Part shown: positions 1 through 8,102 of the stretch, in pieces | Position numbering within the stretch: the first letter of the stretch is position 1 | Layout of the letters: every line of letters starts with the position of its first letter | Assembly: GCF_000510725.1 (NCBI RefSeq) | Contig: NZ_AZNZ01000001.1 | Coordinates: 372,001-436,000, forward strand | Origin: Pseudoxanthomonas sp. J31 | GTDB lineage: Bacteria > Pseudomonadota > Gammaproteobacteria > Xanthomonadales > Xanthomonadaceae | DNA length: 64,000 nucleotides | Reading direction: 5' to 3' | Position numbers and translations under genes: made by a program | Notes under the pieces: model-generated | Seen by the model: the letters and a program-made list of their open reading frames with translations, nothing else | The model's database searches: none | What the model was told of the DNA's origin: nothing

Positions 1-812
1 AGCGGGCCGGGCACGACGCCGGCGAAGAGCAGGGACACGGCCGCGGTGACCAGCGGGCCGCCGCAGTTGCTCAGCGGCGCCACCACGATCGCCTTGCCGT
101 AGCGGAAGGCATAGACCAGGCACAGCGCGCCGATGGCGTTGAGCACCTGGATGCCCGCCGCCAGCCAGGGGCCGTCCCAGCCGGTGTTCACCGGCTGGCC
201 GAAGTCGGTCATCGACCAGGCCACCGGGATCAGCGCGACCGCGCCGAGCGCCATGTAGAAGAAGATGCTTTCGGCGCTGACCGTGTGGTTGGCCAGCTTC
301 ATGAAGTAGGCCTGCACGCCCCAGGCGGCCATGATCAGCAGCGCGTACACGAACCAGCCCAGGCCTTCGCCGCCACCGCCGAAGCCGAGGTCCAGCAGCG
401 GCAGCGCGACCAGTGCCAGGACGATGCCCAGCGCGCCCATGCGGCCGGTGCGCTCGCGCAGCAGCACGAACGACAGGGCGATGGTCACCACCGGCGACAG
501 CGAGATGACCGGGAAGATGAAGTAGGCCGGGCCCACGGTCAGGGCGTGGAACAGGACCATCTGGCCGCCGGCGCCGAGCAGGCCGATCAGCAGGCCGTAG
601 GCCACCGCGCGCGGGGTGCGGTCCAGCTTCCAGCCATTGCGCCACAGCACGAAGGTCGCCGGCGGGATCATGGTCAGCGCCCACACGCAGTACACCAGGG
701 TGTCCGGGAAGCCGCGCTCGGCCGAGAGCGAGGACAGCGCGCCCCAGATGCCCCACAGCACCACGGTGGCCAGGGCATAGCCCAGCCAGCTGCGCCTGGG
801 CACCGCGCTCAT
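1..812 (-). CDS. DMT/EamA-family transporter (3' part missing)
   Basis: The reverse strand reads openly from an ATG at 812 to the window edge, giving about 270 residues rich in hydrophobic helices: roughly nine to ten membrane segments arranged as two EamA-like halves. It begins MSAVPRRSWLGYALATVVLW and includes FILPVISLSP-like and LLRERTGRMG-like stretches typical of drug/metabolite transporters. It lies directly downstream of the alpha-galactosidase, and its ATG overlaps that gene's TGA by 4 nt (809-812), so the two should be translationally coupled. That coupling makes a sugar or sugar-derivative permease the best guess; substrate is not readable from sequence. The C-terminus lies outside the window. 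Confidence 0.8.
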   Translation of the reverse strand, partial: MSAVPRRSWLGYALATVVLWGIWGALSSLSAERGFPDTLVYCVWALTMIPPATFVLWRNGWKLDRTPRAVAYGLLIGLLGAGGQMVLFHALTVGPAYFIFPVISLSPVVTIALSFVLLRERTGRMGALGIVLALVALPLLDLGFGGGGEGLGWFVYALLIMAAWGVQAYFMKLANHTVSAESIFFYMALGAVALIPVAWSMTDFGQPVNTGWDGPWLAAGIQVLNAIGALCLVYAFRYGKAIVVAPLSNCGGPLVTAAVSLLFAGVVPGP

Positions 813-2908
813 GCGGCCACCTCCGGGGTGGCCTGCAGGAACAGGAAGCGGTTGAAGGACACCTGCAGGGTGTTGGCCTTCGCGTCCACCACGCCCAGGT
901 CCACGCCGTTGAACAGGTCGCGCACCTTGTAGCGGCCCTTGCCCAGGCCGCGCAGCTGCACCGGGCCCTGGTACTGGGGCGCGTAGAAGGTGTAGTACAT
1001 GGCGCCGTTCTTGCGGATGGCGTGCGCCTCGGGGCGGTCGAAGCCGATGTCGTACAGCGCGCCCAGGTACTCGCCCCGCGGCAGCATGTGCTCGCGGTAC
1101 AGGCCGACCCACTTCTCCCACAGCTGCTCGCGCTCGCCGGCCAGCAGCAGGCCGCCGGGCGGCGGGGTGAGCTTGGGGTTCTCCACGTCCTTCGGCCAGG
1201 TGAACTTGGTCGAGATCACCGCGCCGATGCCGACGCTGCTGGCCCAGTCGTCACCGTTGTCGCTCAGCTCGACGTGGTCGCCGGCGTAGCTGCTGCGGGA
1301 ACCGGCCAGGGCCTTGAAGGTCTTGCCCTTGTGCCGGACCTGCCAGGACGAGAGCGGGTCGGAGGAGGGGAACTGGTCGGTGCCCGGCAGGCTGTGGAAG
1401 GACAGCGCGGTGCCGCAGGGGCACAGCTCCACCACCGCCTCCGGGTTGGCCTCGTGCGCGGCGCGGTGGATGGCCTCCCAGAACCTGGGCAGGGCGCGGC
1501 AGGACTCGTCCGGGTCGGCGTGGTTGTGCGCCGGGTTGTGGCAGGCGGCCACGCCGTTGAGGTGGTGGCCGTCGAGCTTGAGGCCCTCGAAGCCCCAGTC
1601 GCCGATGATCTTCTTCACCAGGGCCACGTAGTAGTCCACCACCGGCTGGTGGCCGGGGCACTGGGTCAGCGAGTTCCACCAGGTCACGGTCTGGAAGCCG
1701 CCGTCGGCGTCCAGCAGCAGCCAGTCCGGATGCTTGAACAGGACCTCGCTGCCCGGGTCGGCGGCCAGCGGCGCCAGCCACAGGCGCGGCCGCAGGCCCT
1801 GGGCCTTGATGTCGGCCACGAAGCGGCGCATGTCGGCGTCGCCATTGGGGAACTTCTTCGGGTCCAGCTGCCAGTCGCCTTCGTTGTTCTGCCAGCCGTC
1901 GTCCAGCACCACCCACTCGAAGCCCAGCTCTTTGACCTTGGGCAGGGTGCCGAGCACCTGGTCGAAGGTGAAGTCGCGCTCGTAGCCCCAGGCGCACCAC
2001 ACCGGCGCGAACGCCGAAGCCGGCACTTCCGGCGCGGCGATGCCCTCGGCCTCCATGTAGCGGCGGTAGAGCTCCAGCACGGCGAAGTAGTCGCCGGTGT
2101 GCAGGCTCACGAAGGTGCGCTCGGTGGCCAGTTCGGCGCCGGGGGCGAGGGTGGTCGCGTGCGGCGACTGGATGGCGATGGAGGCGCCGTTGGGGCTGCG
2201 GCGCACCGGCATCTCCAGCCGGTGCGGCACCGGTTCGACGTGGCCCACGGCCAGGCCGATGTCGCGGCGCCAGATGTTGGCCACCGGGGTGCCGCCACCG
2301 TAGTCGGAGGAGTCCATGTCCAGCGAGTTGCGCTGGTCGAAGCCTTCCACCAGCGGCTGCACCCAGTCGCGGCGGTCGGTGTGGGTGGCGCCGGAGAAGC
2401 TCCAGAAGCCGCCCTCGCGCTCCTCGAGGCTGTAGCCGCTGTTGCGCCAGCCGTCGACCTCCAGCGGGGCGTCGCCGGTGTTGCGGTAGCGGACCTGCAG
2501 CAGGGCCAGGCCGGGATAGCGGGCGAGGAAGGTCACCTCGACCTGCTTCTCCACGCCGTTGGCCGCGCGGCCGCTGACGATGGTGCGCACGCCGCTGCCA
2601 TGGCGGCGGTCGCGCACGCCCTCGCTGCGCTGGCCGGTGAACTGGAAGTCGGCCAGCGGCTGGCCGTCCACCAGCAGTGCCTCGCTGGCGTGCCAGCCGG
2701 TGGCGAACTCGCCGCGCCGCGCCAGCCGGGTATGCAGGCGTTCGTCGAACGCGATCGCCAGCTCGCCGTCCTGCACCACCGCGCGGCCGGCGCCCGCGGC
2801 CACCCTGGCCGCGGCCTGGGCCAGCGGCATGCCGGCAAACGGCAGGGTGGAGGCGGCCACGCCTCCGGCGACCAGCTTGAGGACCGAACGACGACCGATG
2901 GGTGGCAT
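809..2908 (-). CDS. Tat-exported alpha-galactosidase (GH36-like)
   Basis: A 699-residue glycoside hydrolase predicted to release terminal alpha-galactosyl residues. The N-terminus has a twin-arginine signal (RRSVLK at about residues 6-11, then a hydrophobic stretch ending in AQA near 33). An N-terminal beta-sandwich is followed by a TIM barrel with GLKLDG, whose Asp (about 446) fits the GH36 nucleophile, and SSDPLSSW, whose first Asp (about 517) fits the acid/base. Length suits the family. I prefer the ATG at 2908 because GGGGAG lies about 7 nt upstream; an in-frame ATG at 2938 adds ten residues but weakens the RBS. The gene is divergent from an amidohydrolase, with TTTCGTTT-type repeats between them. 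A related alpha-glycosidase specificity cannot be excluded. Confidence 0.85.
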   Translation of the reverse strand: MPPIGRRSVLKLVAGGVAASTLPFAGMPLAQAAARVAAGAGRAVVQDGELAIAFDERLHTRLARRGEFATGWHASEALLVDGQPLADFQFTGQRSEGVRDRRHGSGVRTIVSGRAANGVEKQVEVTFLARYPGLALLQVRYRNTGDAPLEVDGWRNSGYSLEEREGGFWSFSGATHTDRRDWVQPLVEGFDQRNSLDMDSSDYGGGTPVANIWRRDIGLAVGHVEPVPHRLEMPVRRSPNGASIAIQSPHATTLAPGAELATERTFVSLHTGDYFAVLELYRRYMEAEGIAAPEVPASAFAPVWCAWGYERDFTFDQVLGTLPKVKELGFEWVVLDDGWQNNEGDWQLDPKKFPNGDADMRRFVADIKAQGLRPRLWLAPLAADPGSEVLFKHPDWLLLDADGGFQTVTWWNSLTQCPGHQPVVDYYVALVKKIIGDWGFEGLKLDGHHLNGVAACHNPAHNHADPDESCRALPRFWEAIHRAAHEANPEAVVELCPCGTALSFHSLPGTDQFPSSDPLSSWQVRHKGKTFKALAGSRSSYAGDHVELSDNGDDWASSVGIGAVISTKFTWPKDVENPKLTPPPGGLLLAGEREQLWEKWVGLYREHMLPRGEYLGALYDIGFDRPEAHAIRKNGAMYYTFYAPQYQGPVQLRGLGKGRYKVRDLFNGVDLGVVDAKANTLQVSFNRFLFLQATPEVAA

Positions 2909-2967
2909 GTGGGACTCCCCGGTTGGTTTGGGGGTCATTCTTACCGTCTACCGCCACCTGTCGCAAC

Positions 2968-3008
2968 AATTTCGTTTCGTTGTGTGCTACAAAAGTTTCG
3001 TTTAGTTA
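2968..3008. promoter_or_regulatory. Putative DeoR-family operator: two TTTCGTTT direct repeats
   Basis: Two direct copies, TTTCGTTTCGTT (2970-2981) and TTTCGTTTAGTT (2996-3007), sit 26 bp apart between the divergent alpha-galactosidase and amidohydrolase genes. The AT-rich repeats stand out from very GC-rich surroundings. AgaR-type DeoR regulators are known to bind TTTCRTTT-like direct repeats, and such a regulator is encoded at 4179-4961 with similar repeats at its own promoter. Binding is inferred. Confidence 0.6.
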
Positions 3009-3032
3009 CTCGCACCTACCACGGGAGACAGC

Positions 3033-4166
3033 ATGGCACAGCACACGAGCATGGACGGCCGCTGGCGGACGGGGATGGCGGCACTGGGCCTGGCCCTGGC
3101 GCTGGCGGCCTGCGGATCCGGGCAGGCGCCGCAGGCCGCGGTCCCGGCGACCTATGCAATGGACGACTTCGCCACGGTGCGCAAGTTCGACGCGCACGTG
3201 CACGCCAATACCCACGACCGCGCCCTGGTCGAGCAGGCCGCCGCCGACAACTTCGCGGTGCTGTCGATCAACGTCGACTACCCGGCGTTCCCGCCGGTGC
3301 CGGAGCAGCATGCGGTGGCGCTGGACCTGGCCGGGGCGGCCGGCGACCGCTTCCACTGGGCCGCGACCTTCACCATGGCCGGCTACGGCTCGCCGGAGTG
3401 GGCGCCGCGGGTGGAAGGCGAGCTGGAGGTGGCCGTGGCCGAGGGCGCGCGCGCGGTGAAGCTGTGGAAGAACATCGGCATGGTCGAGCGCGACCCGGCC
3501 GGCAACCTGGTCAGCATCGACGACCCGGGCCTGGCCCCGGTGGCCGGCGCGATCGCGCGCCTGGGCGTGCCGCTGATCGCGCACCAGGGCGAGCCGCACA
3601 ACTGCTGGCTGCCGCTGGAGGAGATGACCACCGACAACGACCGCGAGTACTTCTCCAACCACCCGGAGTACCACATGTACCTGCAGCCGGACATGCCCGG
3701 CTACGAGGACCTGATGGCCGCGCGCGACCGCTTCTTCGCCGCGCACCCGGAGATGTCGCTGGTTGGCGCGCACATGGCCAGCCTGGAGTACGACGTCGGC
3801 CGCCTGGGCGAGTTCCTGGACCGCTTCCCCAACGCCACCGTGGACCTGGCCGCGCGCATGGCCCAGGTGCAGTACCAGTCGGTGCGCGACCCGGAGCGGG
3901 TGCGCCAGTTCTTCATCCGCTACGCCGACCGCCTGCTCTACGGCACCGACCTGACCCAGCAGCCGGGCGACGATCCGGCCGAGTTCCGCCGCGTGGCGCA
4001 CGAAACCTGGCTGTCGGACTGGAAGTACCTGGCCACCGCCGAGACCCAGCACATCGCGACGATCCGCGCCGACGTGCCGGGCCTGGCGCTGCCGCGCGAG
4101 GTCGTCGACCGGATCTACTGGGGCAACGCCGCCCGGGTGTTCGGGCTGGAGGCGGCGGCCGAGTGA
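3033..4166 (+). CDS. Amidohydrolase-2 family lipoprotein
   Basis: A 377-residue protein with a lipoprotein signal (LALALAAC, Cys27) followed by a metal-dependent TIM-barrel hydrolase. DAHVH (His55 and His57) is the N-terminal metal motif, KLWKN supplies a typical Lys, and YGTDL near the C-terminus supplies the late Asp, as in amidohydrolase family PF04909. The envelope location is unusual for this family, whose members often act on lactones, carboxylates or related small molecules. GGGAG at 3023-3027 precedes the ATG. The gene is divergent from the alpha-galactosidase across TTTCGTTT repeats and convergent with the DeoR regulator, so a role in sugar catabolism (for example a sugar lactone) is plausible but unproven. 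Confidence 0.75.
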   Translation: MAQHTSMDGRWRTGMAALGLALALAACGSGQAPQAAVPATYAMDDFATVRKFDAHVHANTHDRALVEQAAADNFAVLSINVDYPAFPPVPEQHAVALDLAGAAGDRFHWAATFTMAGYGSPEWAPRVEGELEVAVAEGARAVKLWKNIGMVERDPAGNLVSIDDPGLAPVAGAIARLGVPLIAHQGEPHNCWLPLEEMTTDNDREYFSNHPEYHMYLQPDMPGYEDLMAARDRFFAAHPEMSLVGAHMASLEYDVGRLGEFLDRFPNATVDLAARMAQVQYQSVRDPERVRQFFIRYADRLLYGTDLTQQPGDDPAEFRRVAHETWLSDWKYLATAETQHIATIRADVPGLALPREVVDRIYWGNAARVFGLEAAAE

Positions 4167-4178
4167 GGCCGCCGCGGT

Positions 4179-4961
4179 TCAGGCCAGCAGCGGCTCGACC
4201 CCGAGCTGCTCGCAGGCCTGGACGATGTCCGCCGGCGCGTCGGTGTCGGTGATCAGCATGTCCAGCTCCGACACCGGGATGATCCGGTGCAGGCAGATCC
4301 TGCCGAACTTGGAGCTGTCGGTGATCGCCACGACCTTGCGCGCGGCCTCCACCATCTTGCGGTTGAGCTGGGCTTCCGGCTCGTAGTGGGTGGTGATGCC
4401 GCGCTCCAGGTCGAAGCCGTCCACGCCCAGGAACAGGGCGTCCACGTGCAGGGCCTCGATCGCCTCCACGGTCAGGCCGCCGTAGAAGGCCATGTTCTTG
4501 CGCCGCAGCTGGCCGCCGAGCATCACGATCTCGATGTTGCTCTTGGACACCAGCGCGCCAAGCACGCCGAAGTCGTTGGTGACCACGGTCAGCTCGACGT
4601 TGGGCAGGGCCTCGGCCAGCTGGATGGCGGTGGTGCCGGAGTCGATGGCGATGGTCGCGCCCGGCTCGACCAGGGCGGCCGCGCGCGCGCCGATCCGGCG
4701 CTTCTGCTCCAGGTGGGAGGTGCGCTTGGCCTCGTAGTGCGGCTCGACCGCCGGCGCGCCGAGGGCGCCGTTGTCGATCGCCCCGCCGTAGGCACGCGAC
4801 ATCACCCCGCGTTCGCTCAGGTAGCGCAGGTCCTTGCGCACTGTCTGCATGCTCACGCCGAAGCGCCGGGCGAGTTCGGCGACCTGGACGCTGCCGTGCT
4901 GGCGCACCAGTTCGCTGATCTGCAGGCGACGTTGGCTGGTGTCCCGGCCTGTACTGGTCAT
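4179..4961 (-). CDS. DeoR/AgaR-family transcriptional regulator
   Basis: A 260-residue repressor-type regulator. Residues about 10-65 form the DeoR winged helix (VAELARRFGVSMQTVRKDL, then RAYGGAI), and the rest is the sugar-phosphate sensor domain, with IDSGTTA, VVTND and GGQLRRK as landmarks. The ATG at 4961 is chosen because GGAGG lies about 6 nt upstream; a longer frame from 5075 would run through the promoter repeats. It is divergent from the TonB-dependent receptor and convergent with the amidohydrolase. TTTCGTTT-like sites at 4997-5059 and 2968-3008 suggest it represses itself, the receptor and the alpha-galactosidase/amidohydrolase pair until a phosphorylated sugar binds. Confidence 0.87.
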   Translation of the reverse strand: MTSTGRDTSQRRLQISELVRQHGSVQVAELARRFGVSMQTVRKDLRYLSERGVMSRAYGGAIDNGALGAPAVEPHYEAKRTSHLEQKRRIGARAAALVEPGATIAIDSGTTAIQLAEALPNVELTVVTNDFGVLGALVSKSNIEIVMLGGQLRRKNMAFYGGLTVEAIEALHVDALFLGVDGFDLERGITTHYEPEAQLNRKMVEAARKVVAITDSSKFGRICLHRIIPVSELDMLITDTDAPADIVQACEQLGVEPLLA

Positions 4962-4996
4962 GGAGCCTCCATCCTCCTGCGGGCGAGTATGTCGTA

Positions 4997-5059
4997 TTTC
5001 GTTTGCTTTCGCTATTGATAGGAAACGAAACACTAGGTTACGCTCGGTTTCGTTCCGTT
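4997..5059. promoter_or_regulatory. Putative DeoR-family operator cluster
   Basis: Between deoR-like and the TonB receptor lie TTTCGTTTGCTTTCG (4997-5011), the inverted form GAAACGAAAC (5022-5031) and TTTCGTTCCGTT (5048-5059). They share the TTTCGTT core with the sites at 2970 and 2996. Position across a divergent promoter fits autoregulation plus receptor control. No protein-binding evidence is available from sequence. Confidence 0.6.
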
Positions 5060-5095
5060 CACAATCGTTCTTCACCTGCCGAGGAGAGAGAGCCC

Positions 5096-7942
5096 GTGAA
5101 GTCGCTATTCCCGCGTCGCAATACGCTGTTCCGTGGCATCGCCGTGGCGTTGCTGGCGTCCCCCTCGGTCGCCGCGCTGGCCCAGGACGCCGCCGCCACG
5201 GCCGAAGCCGCCCCGCAGGAACTGGATGCCGTGGTCGTGACCGGCGTGCGTGCCTCGATGGCCCGCGCGGTCGAGCTCAAGCGCGAGGCCGGCACCGTGC
5301 AGGACTCCATCAGCGCGCTGGAGCTGGGCAAGTTCCCGGACGACAACGTGGCCGACTCGCTCAGCCACATCACCGGCGTGGCCATCTCGCGCACCGCCGG
5401 CGGCGAGGGCCAGAAGGTCAGCGTGCGCGGCCTCGGCCCGGAATACACCATCACCACCTTCAACGGCCGCATCCTCGCCACCGACGGTGCCGGCCGCGAC
5501 TTCGCCTTCGACGTGCTGCCGGCCGACGTGATCAGCGGCGCCGACGTGGTCAAGGGCGCGCAGGCCTCCCTCACCGAGGGCGCGATCGGCGGCCTGATCA
5601 ACCTGCGCTCGGCCAGCCCGTTCGACCAGAAGGGCCAGCACGGCGCCGTGCGCCTGGAAGGCGACCGCAACCTGATGTCCGAGCTCAACGGCGGCAAGCT
5701 TTCGGCCGTCTACAGCAACACCTTCGCCGACGACACCATCGGCGTGGTGGTCGGCACGGTCTACGCCAAGCGCAAGGACCGCACCGACGTGGCCGGCAAC
5801 GACGGCGGCTGGACCCGCAACCCCGACCCGACCGACGAAAGCTGGCTGTGGGGCAACGCCTGGGGCGGCTCGATCGACCCCAACGGCAACGGCGAGCTGG
5901 ACCCGGAGGAGTACGGCCTGATCGGCCCCGGCCAGTTCCGCGTCGGTTCGATCCTGGAGGAGAAGAAGCGCACCGCCTTCACCGCCAAGGTGGAGTGGCG
6001 CCCGACCAGCGACCTGCGCGTCACCGTCGACGGCCTGAAGACCCGCCTGGATTCGCCGCAGGTCGGCTACCAGCAGTCCTACTACCCGCTGTACGCGCCG
6101 GGCCGCTGGGAAAACATGGTGGTCCGCAACGGCGTGGTCACCGCGTTCGACATCACCAGCGACGACCCCGAGCTGCGCCTGAACCCGGAGCTGCTGAACC
6201 AGACCGAGCACCGCGTGGTCGACACCGACCTGTTCGGCGCCAACGTCCACTGGCAGGCCAGCGACAACCTGCTGCTGGTGGGCGACGTCTACCGCTCCAG
6301 CTCCGAGCGCCGTTCCGGCGGCCAGGACACCTACGTGGTCCTGCGCATGAACCAGCCCAACACCTCGCACTTCTGGCTGGACAAGGGCGTGCCCAACGTC
6401 GAGGCCACCTTCGCCGACGGCCGCCAGCTGGCCGCCGGCCTGGCCAACGGCGAGTTCGGCCCGTCCGACTTCAACACCCATTACTTCTCGCTGGCCGGCG
6501 ACAACGTCCGCGACCAGATCACCGGCAGCAACGTCGGCGGCGAGCTGTACGTGGGCGAACTGAACATCGACAAGATCAAGTTCGGGATCGGCCACAACCA
6601 GCGCAAGAAGTCGCGCGACCTGGTCAACAACTCGCTCAACGGCGGCGCCGACTACTACTCCGGCGACAACGCGATCAACGTCGGCCTGCTGGGCGGCAAC
6701 GTGCTCTCGCGCAGCTTCAACCTGCCGCACTTCATGGACGAGTCCGGCTCGGTGTTCCCGCGCTCGTTCCTGGCGTTCGACGTGCCGGCCTACATCGAGG
6801 CGCTGAAGGCCTACAACGGCACCCGCCCGGACGGCACCCCGTACGACTACGCCGCCGCCGGCCCGGTGTGGAACCCGCTGGAAAGCTACCGGGTGACGGA
6901 GAAGACCTGGACCGGCTACGTCGAGCTGGAGATGGCCGGCGAGCGCTGGGACGCCAACGCCGGCGTGCGCCTGGTCAAGACCCGCACCACCGCCCAGGCC
7001 TGGGACGGGAAGATCACGAAGATCGTCGAGAACGGCGCCTGGAACTACACCGCCACCTACGCCGAGCCCAGCTCGATCTACCAGACCTCGGACTACACCT
7101 ACGCGCTGCCGTCGGCCAACTTCAGCTGGCACTTCAGCGAGGACCTGCTGCTGCGCCTGGGCGCGGCCAAGACCATGGCACGCCCGGCGGTCAGCACCCT
7201 GGCGCCGACCAACACCACCGAGAGCGTGTCCTGGGGCGAGTTCACCCAGATCTACGGCGGCAACGCCGAGCTGAAGCCGTACACCGCCAACCAGGCCGAC
7301 GCCTCGCTGGAGTGGTACTTCGCCGAGAACTCGATCTTCAACTTCGCGGTGTACTACAAGAAGATCAAGAACCAGATCACCACCAGCTGGGAGCCCGGCG
7401 AGGACATCGGCGTCGGCCCGATCCTCGACGCCGCCGGCAACGCCATCACCGACGGCCCGACCCTGTTCAACATCATGCGCCCGATCAACGGCGACCACGC
7501 CAAGGTGCATGGCTACGAGATCGGCGCCCAGCACTTCTGGGACAACGGCTTCGGCGTGCGCGCGCAGTACACCCGCAACTGGTCCAGCAGCTGGGTCGAC
7601 GGCGAGGAGCGCCCGCTGGAGGGCATCGCCCCGTCGGTGTACTCGCTGGGCGTGATGTACGAGCGTGGCCCGTGGTCGGCCGGCGTCACCGCCGACCGCA
7701 CCGACGGCTTCGTCACCGCGACCAACGTGCTCGGCGCGGGCTTCAACGAAGTGGCCGACCCGATCACCTGGGTCACCGCGCACGTGTCCTACGAGTACGA
7801 CAAGCACCTGACCTTCTCGCTGGAAGGCCGCAACCTGCTGGACGAGGCCAACACCTACAGCATCAACGGCAACCCGCTGCTGAGCCAGGGCTACTACCGC
7901 TACGGCCGCGGCATCACCCTCGGGGTGAGCTACCGCTTCTGA
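5096..7942 (+). CDS. TonB-dependent receptor, Xanthomonas/Caulobacter type (carbohydrate uptake?)
   Basis: A 948-residue outer-membrane receptor for energised import of a large or scarce substrate. It has a signal peptide ending near ALAQ, a TonB-box region (ELDAVVVTGVRAS), a plug domain with GKFPDDNVADSL and the RGLGPEYT motif, and a long beta barrel ending in aromatic GVSYRF. The VTGVRAS start and lack of siderophore-receptor hallmarks match the xanthomonad group often tied to sugar uptake. GTG at 5096 is the start, with GAGGAGAG at 5081-5088; an upstream ATG frame lacks an RBS. It is divergent from the DeoR regulator and followed by a strong terminator. Substrate is inferred to be an alpha-galactoside. 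Confidence 0.88.
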   Translation: MKSLFPRRNTLFRGIAVALLASPSVAALAQDAAATAEAAPQELDAVVVTGVRASMARAVELKREAGTVQDSISALELGKFPDDNVADSLSHITGVAISRTAGGEGQKVSVRGLGPEYTITTFNGRILATDGAGRDFAFDVLPADVISGADVVKGAQASLTEGAIGGLINLRSASPFDQKGQHGAVRLEGDRNLMSELNGGKLSAVYSNTFADDTIGVVVGTVYAKRKDRTDVAGNDGGWTRNPDPTDESWLWGNAWGGSIDPNGNGELDPEEYGLIGPGQFRVGSILEEKKRTAFTAKVEWRPTSDLRVTVDGLKTRLDSPQVGYQQSYYPLYAPGRWENMVVRNGVVTAFDITSDDPELRLNPELLNQTEHRVVDTDLFGANVHWQASDNLLLVGDVYRSSSERRSGGQDTYVVLRMNQPNTSHFWLDKGVPNVEATFADGRQLAAGLANGEFGPSDFNTHYFSLAGDNVRDQITGSNVGGELYVGELNIDKIKFGIGHNQRKKSRDLVNNSLNGGADYYSGDNAINVGLLGGNVLSRSFNLPHFMDESGSVFPRSFLAFDVPAYIEALKAYNGTRPDGTPYDYAAAGPVWNPLESYRVTEKTWTGYVELEMAGERWDANAGVRLVKTRTTAQAWDGKITKIVENGAWNYTATYAEPSSIYQTSDYTYALPSANFSWHFSEDLLLRLGAAKTMARPAVSTLAPTNTTESVSWGEFTQIYGGNAELKPYTANQADASLEWYFAENSIFNFAVYYKKIKNQITTSWEPGEDIGVGPILDAAGNAITDGPTLFNIMRPINGDHAKVHGYEIGAQHFWDNGFGVRAQYTRNWSSSWVDGEERPLEGIAPSVYSLGVMYERGPWSAGVTADRTDGFVTATNVLGAGFNEVADPITWVTAHVSYEYDKHLTFSLEGRNLLDEANTYSINGNPLLSQGYYRYGRGITLGVSYRF

Positions 7943-7989
7943 GCTTGCGAGAGGGCGACGCGGCGCCGGCCATGACGCCGCGTAACCCG

Positions 7990-8026
7990 GGCCAGCCTCC
8001 CCCGCGGAGGCTGGCCTTCTTTTTTT
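7990..8026 (+). terminator. Rho-independent terminator after the TonB receptor
   Basis: A perfect 11-bp stem (7990-8000 with 8006-8016, 5-nt loop) is followed by TTCTTTTTTT. It closes the receptor transcript before rsmC. Confidence 0.92.
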
Positions 8027-8102
8027 GCCCGCGCACCGGCCGCTGCGGCGCACTGCCGCGACTGGCGGATAATGGCCAGCCCCGCCGCCCGTTCCCGACC
8101 GC

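Noticed and set aside
1022-4252. A 1076-codon plus-strand frame across alpha-galactosidase and amidohydrolase
   Set aside because: Low-complexity composition; it runs through the divergent promoter and overlaps two well-supported genes.
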